Positions 10,835 to 21,211 of a stretch of 46,078 nt of DNA are shown here, piece by piece. The stretch's first letter is position 1, and every line of letters begins with the position of its first letter. The notes under the pieces are model-generated. The model had not been told where the DNA came from, ran no database searches, and saw nothing but the letters and a program-made list of their open reading frames with translations. A program made the position numbers and the translations under genes. The stretch is from Fomitopsis serialis (lineage: Eukaryota > Basidiomycota > Agaricomycetes > Polyporales > Fomitopsidaceae), in the NCBI RefSeq assembly GCF_022376445.1, contig NW_025955279.1, positions 1-46,078 of the forward strand, given 5' to 3'.

Positions 10835-13083
10835 ATGGCTCACCTCATGCACCGTGAACTTGCCGCTCGTTGCGTCCAATGCCCTAGCGCTCCCCCGTCG
10901 TGCTCATGCACCTCTCAGGACCAGTGTGTATTCATCGCATTGTGAGTAATCTTTCCCGTCTTTGGCCTGTGAACGTTGCCATGAGTTCGGCTGCTCTTCG
11001 GTGCTCGGAAGTGCCCAGTTGTTATGGGTGGGAAGCAGACTTGGGTGGGGGGCGACTGGGACGCGAGGGAGACACGGTATGCTCGGGACAGCGACGCGCT
11101 GGAGGTCGACACCGAGAGGTATGCACGCAGTCTCGATGCGACTGTGTAGAACTTGTGGCAACTTTTCATATGGCTCATGGGTTTGGACCGGTATGCTCAT
11201 CACGTTCTACGGTTCACAGGAGCTGTGATGCTTGCCCGTCGTACCAGTGCGTAGCTCCAACCTCGGATTCGAAGTCTGGTTCGAGCGGGGTGAGCGGGGG
11301 TGCCGTTGCTGGTGCCGTCATTGCCTCCTTAATCTTCCTCGTGCTGGTTCTGGGCGCCTTCTGGTTCTACCGCCGGCGTCTACGCCAGCGACAGGCGGCG
11401 GAGGGTGGCGTGGAGGGCAAGTCCGACTCTCCCGCGCGTGCGGAGGACGTTCTCAACCGCCCCGATCCGAACGAGAAGCCTGACGAGCCCGAACCGGCGG
11501 CCTTGGTGAGGATCTACACCGGCTCGTCAGTGGGCACGATCAACCTCGACCCCGCGTCCCAAGGCGCTTCCACCACGCGTGCCAACGATGGCCACGAGCG
11601 CCAGTCCACTCGATCGAATCCATTCAACGACAGCCATTCAATTCAGACAACATCGACTGGCACGCGGTCCAACGTCATTCCCATTGCTCTGGTGCCACCC
11701 GCGACGTTCGTTCCGCCTCAGGCCGTGCAGGAGTCGGAGGCAGGCGATCATTCGACGGTGGCGACTGATGGCTCGACGGGCAGCTCTTCCCGGTTGGCCC
11801 CTCCACGACCGGAGCGCGACCCCAGCCTCGACATTGGCGTCAAGGGCATCGAGGTCTCGCATGACGCAGCTGCGAGGCCCTACGATGCGCAATCGCAGCA
11901 TACAGGTCTTTCCAACCGCGCATCATACTTGTCTACAGGCAGCTTCGCGAGCGATTTGCTCACAGAGGCACCTGTCATTGTGCGCCCTACGCGCGTGGTT
12001 GGTGTGGTCAAGGCCGAGGTCATCCGTACGTCTCCTTCTAAGGACAGCCTGCGCCCTCCTCCAGCAAGCAACCGCCCGCCTGTGCGTTCTCCGCTCGCGG
12101 CGACCAGCTTCGGTCCCACAGATGTGTTGCGGGAGGTGCCGGAGGGCCAGGAGGTCGGCACGCAGGGAAATCCCTTCGGAGACGAACACTCACCCTACAA
12201 CAGTGGGCAGGGCTCGCCCTCGCCCTCGCAGACGACGTTCGGATCGCCTTCCATGCAGGACGACAGTCAAGGCAATCGCCTGAGCACTTACACGCAGGCA
12301 GCCTCTGTCATAGGATCCGTGATTGGGGCCGAGATCGGTGGTGCGACGCGAGTGCATCTAGGCTTCGACCATCTCCGTGCTAATCCACCCTCGACTGGCG
12401 AGCCCATGCCGCATACTGCTTCCAGCGGTGTGCTCAACTCGCCGCGCGGCGTATACAGGATGACTAGCGCTAAACTCGTCAATACGTCGCCGTCCGGAAG
12501 CACCGGGCCTACTGGTACCCTCGAGCGTCAACAGCACCAGGCAATGCAGCAGATGGATGTCCCGAACAAGCGCGTGTCGATGACTTCAATGGTGTCGACC
12601 ACTTCGACGAAGGCAGACTCGATCCTGGAGGGCTTCCCCTTCGTGCCGCCGTCGCCGATCTCGAACCGCCCTATCCGCACGCCGCCTCGCTCGCCTCTCG
12701 CGCAGCAGTCGTTTGCGAATGCGAACAACGCGCGGGATGCATCACCTTCGCCCGCACCCCCATCCTCGCTCAGATCACCCCCGCCCCGAGACCCGCCTGC
12801 ACGTGAGAGCCTGAGCGCGACAGAGACATCGCTGTCTCCGCCCCCAAGGAAGGCACGGGCATTGTCGGTTGCATCTCAGTCGTCCACGATGACGAATGGG
12901 CTTTCGTCGTTCCCTTTCCAGATCGACGCTGGCGCGTCCGACAACGCATCTGCGGGCTCGGCCCCATCATCGTTCGTGGGACGGACACGAGCCAGCCTGG
13001 ACACGCTCGCGCTGACGAGCGACCTGTCGTCGTACCCGCTCAATTTCGATAGAAGCACGCCGCCGCCGGTGCCGCGGCGTTAA
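10835..13083 (+). CDS. Opy2-like membrane anchor (HOG pathway)
   Basis: Exon 1 is 10835-10941 and exon 2 is 11220-13083, giving 656 aa. The intron of 278 nt is long for this region. The N-terminus carries eight cysteines (about residues 13, 16, 23, 25, 31, 38, 41, 46) in a C-x2-C...C-x-C...C layout typical of the Opy2 extracellular domain. A Gly/Ala-rich membrane helix follows (AVIASLIFLVLVLGAFWFY, about residues 65-85) and then a basic YRRRLRQRQ stop-transfer. The remaining 570 residues are Ser/Pro/Thr-rich and cytosolic. In yeast, Opy2 anchors Ste50-Ste11 at the membrane for osmosensing. There is no cleavable signal peptide, as in yeast. A later in-frame ATG at 10900 lies inside exon 1 and would lose the first cysteines, so it was not used. 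The family call is firm; the partners are inferred. Confidence 0.82.
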
Positions 13084-14318
13084 GTCACCATGCTAATGCT
13101 GTCTCCCCGCCGCGTCCCCCGACCGCGCGAGGTGTATCTGTAGAATGTGACCGCGATTAGTGTACGAACTCTGCACCTCGAACCCTGCACGTGCCCAATC
13201 TGCTTCTCTGTCTATCGTTGCAAATGCCCCTACATCCCCTCACCCTGTCCCCTCGCTTCACCGACTGCCTTATACCCTTGGACCTGGTCCATTCGTCCTT
13301 GCTTGGTTGATCCGGCTTGATTCCCGCCGTCGCAGTGTCGTCCCGACCCTATCCCACCCATCCCTCTGTCCGTTCGGTGTCCGTATTACGCTTTCTTCAA
13401 GTCTCTGTCCGCTTCTCCGATCGACCGCATTAATATACGGCTTTCCCGATATTTCAAACTTCTCCATATGCCCCACCTCTTTTCACTGCTTCCTTGTTGT
13501 CTTTCGTCGCCCGTGCGCGTTAACTCTCGCACGGGCGTGCCAGTGCACATACTACTGTAGCTTACTGGGGAGTACTCGCGCGCGAGCTCGTTGGGTTGGA
13601 GTTGTGCACTATTTATTGCCTGTCTACCTGTGCTGTTACTTGTCCTTTTTGACGAATGAAAATTGTGGCGACCTGGACGCTATTAGACTTGTTACGTTCG
13701 TCCGATTTTGTGCTGTGCGCAAAGTGGGAGTGATGTCATGACATGTCCATTGTCCTGGGCAGAGATTTGCCTCCGTTGCCTGCCGCATTTCGGTACAGTC
13801 ACGCACGTGGAGCTGCTCTTCACAGATCGTGCCGCCGATCAATGGATGTCCTCGGCAGAGCGATCGCGGACTTGCAACCCGGCTGATTGCGACCTCGTGT
13901 CACCAGGCCGCCGCTGTACATCTTGTCTCTGCACCCTCTCCTCGTCGCCACTCGCCTCGGACGCCTGGGGCAGCACTCGTAGGTCGACACCGGGTCCACA
14001 GCCACGCACGGCGACGACCCAGCTCGCCCTCGCATTGTCCGCCGCAGAGCCAGATTCGCCACCCATCGATGGACACACGCGCAGAACGTGGCGGGCGCCA
14101 AGGGAGGGGCATGACGAGCGGAGGGGCGATACGGGCCTGCAACGAGGCAAGAAGACTGCCGGCATTAGGCAAGCTGGTACCGAGTGCAGGTGAGATCCCG
14201 CTAGTCACCCTTTCGATCGTCACTCAGAAACTGCAGGGTGATTGTACCGAGGGGTTCACCATATACGGTGCGCCGTCGACCTGTTGTGCGTACTTACCAT
14301 GGCCCTCTGCACCGGACG
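13084..14318. other. Intergenic, pyrimidine-rich; no supported gene
   Basis: Frames up to about 190 codons exist but are unstructured translations of a C/T-rich tract (about 13190-13500) and overlap in several frames. The region probably holds the 3' UTR of the Opy2-like gene and upstream sequence of the zinc-finger gene. Confidence 0.5.
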
Positions 14319-14326
14319 TATAAAAG
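14319..14326 (+). promoter_or_regulatory. TATA box of the C2H2 gene
   Basis: TATAAAAG lies 100 bp before the ATG at 14426, in a G/C-rich setting. Position and sequence fit a core promoter. Confidence 0.6.
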
Positions 14327-14425
14327 GGCTCCCCGGGACGCGTACAATGCACGCCACGTCTTCGCGCAACTCGCGTTCTACCCGCTCTCCCCGCCCTCTT
14401 TGTCCTACGCCCCCCTCCGCACATC

Positions 14426-15919
14426 ATGCACTCCACCTACGACCTCGCCGGCACGTCTGGCTGCGCTGCTTCCGATGGCACAGTGCCTCTCACAGCTACC
14501 TCGGACATTTGCGCCATGGGAACGCACATGTACCCCACCAACGACCTCTACGACCAAGTAGCGGTGAGTAGCCTTGCAAGGGCAGGGACGCGCGACGGCT
14601 CACACGCATCTCAGCTGTACCCTACGAGCATCGACACGGGTTGTTCGGAGATTGACGTGACGTCGCTCTTGGACTGGTATGTTCTCCACCACACCACTTG
14701 CCTACCTTTCGCTCATTGCTTCCTACTCGTCTGCAGCGACTCCATTATGATCGCTGGAGACCCCAACGCGAGCCTGTTCTCGGACAACCAAGAAGTCGCT
14801 GTGCCGGAGCCCGTGATCTCCGAAGCCTACTTGGAGGAGCTCCAGTCCTATGTCGACAATCCGGAGTACTTCCGCCTCGTCGTTGAGGCGGCCATCGACA
14901 ACAAACCTGCCGTTCCCGAGCTCGCAGTCAGCCCCGAGCCTTACACGCGCGCGGTATCGCCGCCCAGCGTCCCCGAACCCTTCACTATCAGCCCCGCACT
15001 GTCGCTGAACAGCAATCTTTCCTTGAGCCCTTTACCGTCGCTTTTGTATCCTGACTCCTCAGACTCGGAGGAGCGCGTTCAGGCCTACTTCTCTCCGTAC
15101 TATGGCGGCAGCCCCCAGCTGTTCATGAACGGCAGTCCAGTACCGTCTCTCTTTTACCCAGCCTCATCACCCACCGAGGAACGCATTCAGCTCGCCAGCC
15201 CCCAGTCATCCACTAGCACCTCTTCCCCTGTCCACAGCCCTGTCCCATCTCTCTTCTACCCCGATTCTTCGGACGCGGACAACCGCTCTAGTTATACCGA
15301 CGACAGCCCCGCTCTGTCACCGATCTTGGAGCAGTCCGTGTTGGGCAAGGCGTTCCGCGCCGTAGGAGCCAAGGCTGCCCCGTCGTGCATGCGCAAGCAC
15401 CCCAAGTATTCACCCTATCCCTCTACCTCACCCCACATGCGACACAACTCCCCCTCCCGCAACCACGAAGCCCTGTTCGACGACTTCGTCTTGCCCGGCA
15501 CGCCGCGGAACGTGCAATCACCCCTTGACCCCTCCAGCGCGATCTTGACCTACACGGATGGCGCCTTCCGGTGCCCCGTCCCCGGGTGCAGCTACGTGCC
15601 GCACTCGACGCGGCGCACGTCGGACGTCCGGCGTCACCTCGAGACGCACCGCTCGAGCGAAAACCAGCAACGCTGGGTGTGCTGCGGGGTGCCCGTGGCG
15701 CGGGCGGCAGAGTTTGGCATCACGGACGTCAACGCGGCGTACTGGTGGAGGGGCTGGCGGATGGTGGGTGGCTGCCGCAGGGGGTACAGTCGTCGGGACT
15801 CGCTCGGCAGGCATTTCAAGACGTGCGGGTGCAAAGGGCATGTGGACATGGCGGAGGAGCTCACGGAGGCCAACGACAGGGCTCTCAATGAGGCGGATGG
15901 TCATGATCTTGGTTATTGA
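14426..15919 (+). CDS. C2H2 zinc-finger protein, putative transcription factor
   Basis: Exons are 14426-14563, 14615-14676 and 14737-15919. Both introns (51 and 60 nt) are multiples of three and have no stop, so an unspliced frame of 497 codons also exists; spliced, the protein is 460 aa. The middle is Ser/Pro-rich with a repeated motif (P-S-L-F/L-Y-P-D/A-S-S, seen three times: PSLLYPDSSDS, PSLFYPASSPT, PSLFYPDSSDA), probably a disordered activation region. Near the C-terminus is a C2H2 finger CPVPGCSYVP...RRHLETH, followed by a finger-like segment CRRGYSRRDSLGRHFKTCGC. This pairing is common in agaricomycete regulators. Targets are unknown. The last 133 bases of coding sequence and part of the 3' flank recur inverted at 30464-30668. 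Confidence 0.78.
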   Translation: MHSTYDLAGTSGCAASDGTVPLTATSDICAMGTHMYPTNDLYDQVAVSSLARAGTRDGSHASQLYPTSIDTGCSEIDVTSLLDWYVLHHTTCLPFAHCFLLVCSDSIMIAGDPNASLFSDNQEVAVPEPVISEAYLEELQSYVDNPEYFRLVVEAAIDNKPAVPELAVSPEPYTRAVSPPSVPEPFTISPALSLNSNLSLSPLPSLLYPDSSDSEERVQAYFSPYYGGSPQLFMNGSPVPSLFYPASSPTEERIQLASPQSSTSTSSPVHSPVPSLFYPDSSDADNRSSYTDDSPALSPILEQSVLGKAFRAVGAKAAPSCMRKHPKYSPYPSTSPHMRHNSPSRNHEALFDDFVLPGTPRNVQSPLDPSSAILTYTDGAFRCPVPGCSYVPHSTRRTSDVRRHLETHRSSENQQRWVCCGVPVARAAEFGITDVNAAYWWRGWRMVGGCRRGYSRRDSLGRHFKTCGCKGHVDMAEELTEANDRALNEADGHDLGY

Positions 15920-17920
15920 TTGGGTTGTACTATAGTCATGGATTGGTTCGTTTCACCTCTCGTCGTCTCTGGTTCATCGTTGTGCTCTATCTCGGTCTCA
16001 CAAAATATAACGTGCCGCGCGCGGCCATTTTCCCCAGCACCGTTGGTCAGGCGCACTGGACACTGCGGCGCTTCCGGTCTTTGTCTCTTGAGTGTCAACC
16101 TGAGCCTGGGCAACGTCGGCCACTTACGCGTGTATCCACGTCTCGTGACCGCGTCGCGGATCATCCCACCCTATCGTAACTCGGCAACTTATGGTAAAAT
16201 TCACTTACCTTATTTGGCTGCGAGCACATGGCATCCCTTACCATTGTTTCACAAGAGAGTTTTGGCAGCAACTGTGAAAGTTCACGCCACCACCAGACCA
16301 CAGCTCCGACACCACCGATCTCTGTCAGATCTGCGGTGGGCGTGACACGGGCGTTACCGGCCAGCCCGCCCTCCCGAGCGTCGTCCGTGAGCGAATTGCC
16401 ATGAATAGTAGGAGTGTCACGGCCCGTCACTCGGCGTCACACTCTCGACCAGCCCCACGGAGCCCCACCACCACCAGACCTCAGCTCCACCTCCACCGTT
16501 CAATTCAACTTCAACAGTTGTTTCCAAAACTCTCTACAGCATCATCGTGGAAGGCAGCGCCCGCTATTGTGCCGGACTCGGAGGACAATACGTTGATGGG
16601 CTTCCCGAGCTCCACGGTATCCCACGGCAAAATGGGCTTTACTCCGGCCTGATGAGGGAATGTACTAACTGCATGAGTACAGCTGCTAGGTACAACTGCC
16701 GGTGCTGAAGCACTGACAGAGCGAACATTTCCTGCATTGTACATTGGATTACCGTATGTGCATAGCTCGGACTCGGCCCTGTTTCACCCTAAGTACGGCC
16801 TGTGGTGGCAGTGCAAGCGTCTGGGAGGATTGGTCCTCAGGTACGTGCTTGAAGCCTTGAGCGCACCCGGTGACCGGAGCCGCTGATGATACGTCGTCCT
16901 CGACACACTTGCCGTGTAAGTACATGCCATTACCAAGAGCGTTCAATACGAAACGGGAAGCTGACTGCTTCATTTGGACCCACGACGTGTGGTAGAACAT
17001 ATCCATCTCGGGTTAAGTGGACGAGTAGTCCATTGGTACAGGATACTGCATACGGCCCGGACTTCAGAGCTTCAGCTACTAGCCTAGTAGTGGCAATGCG
17101 ACTGCCCGTCTAGGCCGCAGCGAAGCGTCTCGCCTGTACCCGAGCCCTGTATTGGTACAACGTCAACGTCATCCGTAACAAGCTCACTCTTCGTCGCCGC
17201 TGACTCGCCAGAGTATCCCTACCTGGGGTCGGGTACACATGGCCGTTTACTGGGTAAGTCGCACAGACCTCCGGCTACTTGATACTCACGTTTGTGTATT
17301 GCCTATCAAGGTACCTCACTTACCGCATCGAGGAGATTGCACGTATGTACTGTCACATAAGGAAGCACTGCACCCGGGGATGGAGATCGAGTGTAAGGCT
17401 GTGTCCTCGTGCGCGCGAACGCAAACGCAAACGCGCTCCGTGGGTGTTTCGACAGTCGGCGATCTGGCATAGTGCATTGTTCCGAGGTGACTTGTCTCCG
17501 TTTGACTAGCTGTGCCAATTGACACTGGGGCCGGCAAGAGCGAGACACCAGCTACGGGCCCAGTGTTGACGTTGAGGACGGAGGCGGCGTCACGCCTCCT
17601 AGCTTCAGCCACATCAACATACTACTTTTGAAGCTTGAGGCCGAGCCTTCACGCTGAAGTAGCTATAGCAGGCTAGGCACTGTTGTCTTGAAGTGTCAAT
17701 CGTAGACTCCTTACAATTGACGCGATGTGGCATGTACAGGATGTAGCAGTCACATATGATACACGTTTTGGTCCGACACAGGCGACTACTGTGGTACTAA
17801 CGCATATTCAATATTCAACAGTTATGGAACGGTGTCACAGAGCGCGCGGGCATGTCTAGCTACTGTCCTGCGCAGTACAACCTCAATATGTCTAGCTGAA
17901 ATGTCCGGTCGTATCTTTCT
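15920..17920. other. Intergenic, no supported gene
   Basis: Two kilobases with only short frames. A hydrophobic stretch around 17279-17340 (LTFVYCLSRYLTYRIEEIA) resembles a membrane anchor, and 16740-16850 has a protein-like frame, but no start, splice chain or family could be supported. These may be decayed genes. Confidence 0.4.
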
Positions 17921-18565
17921 TTACGCAGTGGTGGCGTTGTACACGATAGACGTTGTCGTGATGCCGAACTCCTTCGCGATGTCACCCTATACATCATAAT
18001 ATGAGCATCACAGCATGCGCATGTAGCAGAGAGAACTACATACCGGGCAATCGAGGTACGTCTCGACAACAGTGAGATAAAATGTGGCGTCGCTGTATGT
18101 CGCAGCGTTCGTCGAGGCCTGCGAGAAGTCAGGCATGGTGAGGTTGGACGGCGGCGGGGGTGGGTCCTGCTGAGGGGTAGGCCTTCATGAAACAACATTG
18201 AGCCTGACAATCTCCTATCGTGCACGGCCTCGACCACACTCACCGAAGTTGGGGATGAGCCACTGGCCGAATTCGTAGAGGTAGTCGCTCTCGGGGAACG
18301 AGCCATCGGTGTTCAAGTCGGAGACATCGGGCTCGTTCTCGAAGAGGTAGACCGTGATGGGCTCGTAGCCGGACTCGCAGTAGTTGACCGACGCGAAGTC
18401 GAAGTCGAACGTTGCGCCAGGCGCGATGAGGGCAGACTCGGCAGGGGCGTTGATAGTGCCATGGGTGGGCACAACTTCCTGCCGCTGAACGAGCCTGGTA
18501 GGGACAGCTGCGGCTTGCCCGACGAGAGCGGACAGGGCGAGAACAACACCAGCAGTGAGCTGCAT
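17921..18565 (-). CDS. Small secreted protein of unknown function
   Basis: Exons are 18565-18244, 18166-18044 and 17986-17921, giving about 169 aa. A classical signal peptide opens it (MQLTAGVVLALSALVGQAAA), followed by VPTRLVQRQ, which ends like a dibasic-type processing site. The body has a pattern common in small agaricomycete secreted proteins: GYEPITVYLFENE, an aromatic LYEFGQWLIPNFG, a Pro-rich linker, then FYLTVVETYLDCP and a tail VYNATTA. No enzyme motif is seen. Exons 1 and 2 are out of phase by one base. Removing one C from the five-C run (plus-strand G run 18156-18160) restores the frame, so this is an extra base in the assembly or a real frameshift. Function unknown. Confidence 0.65.
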
Positions 18566-18632
18566 TGTGAGTATGTGGTGAGATGGTATGAAGAGTTGGC
18601 TCCTGGGTCCATACCGCGGTCCCCCACCTCCA

Positions 18633-18638
18633 TTTATA
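18633..18638 (-). promoter_or_regulatory. TATA box of the secreted-protein gene
   Basis: The minus strand reads TATAAA (plus strand tttata) about 68 bp upstream of the ATG at 18565, a good core-promoter distance. Confidence 0.55.
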
Positions 18639-21187
18639 CGTGCGCGTATGCAGTGCTTACGCACGCCGACACGCCGCAGGCCGTCACCGCATCCTAGAAC
18701 CGGCGGATCATCGACCTGGAAACTTTCAGACTCAACGCCGGCCCCAGTGCGCTCTTCAGCCCAAGTGGACGGAGTCCAGGCGTGCGGCCGGTGTGCAGTG
18801 TGGCTTGGCGGCAAACGGAATGAAATCCTGCGGTTAACGGTGGACTTGCCCGCACAGACCGAGCTGCCAGTGTTAACAGACAGCCGTTTGCCCGGGACGG
18901 CCTGTCATGTCCGCAGATGGTATACATACAGGCACACCTCTGTCGGGCTCGAAATTACCATACGGGCGAAGGCAAGGGGTAGGGTGTTTGACATAACCAA
19001 TCAAACTGGCGCATGTGCATGCGACGAAAAGAAGGCAGGGAAGAGGAATAAGAACCATCCTTGGAATGTCGATCCAATGCTCTCCACGGAAAAGTAGAGG
19101 CCTGACTTGATCAGAACGCGAAGTGGGTAATGTTGCCGACCGAGATAGAACTCGAAGACCGTCTCAAGGAGGTTGTCTTCCTGTAATGCCAGTATATGGG
19201 CGAGACACCCCACCGATTATGGCGGTGTAGGCGACCGACACTCCAGGATGAATCCGTGCAATGACGCGCACCGGCGATAGGAGGCCAATGAAATCTTTCA
19301 GCGCGCAGAGCTTTGCGCTCCCGGTGTCACATTCGGAAGCGGCCCTAGATGCCCACGAACATTAGATTCACATGAGATGTAACACATACCATAGATCCGT
19401 CAGTGTCAAGGAGGTACAGCGGGTTTTGTGCCTCGGGCGTATTGGATGATCAACTTTGTATACGCCGCATTGCGGGCAAACCGCTAAGATTACTTGCACA
19501 TCACACGTAACGAACTGTTTCGACTCAGCAGAGCTGTGCGGGGACCGTACACTGGGCAGTCATTGTCAGCGACATTCGAGGCCCATCCGGAGCGCTACAC
19601 GCACACGATGTTTCCGCCTTCCACGCCTTCCAGTCCTTAAGCGTGCTCCCCTCCGGTGTCCTAGACCATCCAGCGCAGCTCGGAGTGCACAGGAGGATCG
19701 ATGGGATGTCGACATATTCGCCGGGGCGATCTGGTTCTGCTATCATTCTCACGTCGGACAGGATGCCCCCCTGTCTGCCAACGTCCTCGACCCAAGCCTA
19801 GGTCGCGCTGGTGGGATCTGCCTACCGAGACAAGGCCAGCGAAGTCGGATGGATCCGGGAGGTAAAGTATATCGCCGCCTTTCGATCCACAGAAGGAGAT
19901 GTCGGAAACAATGCACGATAAAATTGGAGTGCGATGGTATTCACTACTAGTACCACCCGGACAGATCCTGGAAGAGCACCCGATAGAAGTGAAGTCGCCC
20001 GTGGAATGGTCCACGCTGCCGCTCTGGGCCAGGGGGTTTCCTCAACGCGCAGAGTTCGCCCACCGGAGCTGACTGAGTGCCGTCTGACTTCGGTCCCTGC
20101 GGTCGACATTGTGTGAAAGTGCGGCCAAGTGCAGAGTCAGAGATGATGTTCCCATTCGAAGGTCGAACGGCGAGCGAAACCAGGAGCCTCAAGTCTCGTG
20201 ACTGACGCGTGGTGTCACGCATGCACGACGCGCCGCGACGCGATCCTGGGCCTACTTTCGACCTTCATGTGCATTACTTATGTGCAACGCACGGCTATGG
20301 AGACAATCTCTTTCGCTATCATATTCCCTGGCACTGAATGCAGTTGTGGTGCACCTTGCTCACCATGCAAGACGTGCGGGTTCAGTCACGTATGTATCAG
20401 TGGCTGACCTGGCCAGCTGGAGGTCTGTTCAGGCCACAACGTTCTGTCGATGATTATGAATCAAGCGATCTATACCCAAACCCGAACAGGCCGCTTTTGG
20501 CACAAGAATCCTGAGTGGAAGGGTGGTCGCCCAAGGCACGACTGGTCTGTCTCAGTACGCGGCCCATTAATAGTCCTTTTCGACCATGACAGTGATCGAT
20601 TGTAAGCCCTCGCTCACCTATCAAGCTGCATCGCTCATACGACGCTTTGCGAACAATCGTGGCTGTACGATTCACTGCGAAGACTTCAAGTGAACAAGAA
20701 CCTTCCGCGTCGCGGAGCGTCATGACATTACACGACTTCCTCAGGAAGAGCCTCAACATGATGACACCAATTACTGCGAGGCAGTGAGGCCGGATGCAAC
20801 GCTGCCTGCAAGTAAGTACGTGTCTATATATGTTCGCTCGGGTTGCTTCATTCGCCACGAATATTGACCGCAATGTCGGAAGTCTGAAATGCTATGTGTA
20901 TCACGTGGCAAACAGGTTACAGTCCGAGGATACCGAGATACTGAGTCGCTACCTTTACCCCACCTATGGCAATCGACTCGCTGCTCAACGTCTCCCTAGA
21001 CGATATAGTGCTTGCTCTTGCCCGTATAAATGGCGTCTCAGCATGCAACGATCAGAGATTCAAGCTGGCCTGAAATAGGCTCTTCAGCCACCGCAAATTG
21101 ATGACGCATGCGGACTTTGCACGATGCTGGGAAGATAAGGCACACACGGGAATCCAAAATGCTAATGGGACGCCCGGGTACTCGTTC
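18639..21187. other. Intergenic 2.5 kb, no supported gene
   Basis: Many short overlapping frames. The stretch 19540-20110 has frames with moderately protein-like composition that change frame several times without splice signals, which could be a decayed gene. No motif, repeat or RNA gene was recognised. A TATAAATG sequence at about 21022 could be a further upstream promoter for the aspartic protease. Confidence 0.4.
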
Positions 21188-21195
21188 TATATAAA
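21188..21195 (+). promoter_or_regulatory. TATA-like box near the aspartic protease start
   Basis: TATATAAA lies only 17 bp before the ATG at 21212. This is closer than usual, so either transcription starts inside the annotated first codons and a later Met is used, or this TATA is not functional. Confidence 0.35.
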
Positions 21196-21211
21196 CTGCT
21201 TCTGTCTAGGT

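Noticed and set aside
10900..11219. Continuous 727-codon frame starting at 10900 through the Opy2-like gene
   Set aside because: It keeps 10942-11219, which has good GTGAGT and CACAG borders and interrupts the eight-Cys domain. The spliced form from 10835 restores the domain.
13160..13741. 193-codon plus frame after the Opy2-like gene
   Set aside because: Translation of a pyrimidine-rich 3' region; Cys/Ser/Leu/Arg-rich with no family signal.
17279..17509. Frame with a hydrophobic stretch resembling a P450 anchor
   Set aside because: Too short, and no downstream P450 motif or splice chain.
19456..19950. 164-codon plus frame
   Set aside because: Parts look protein-like but only after changing frame repeatedly without splice sites; at most a decayed gene.
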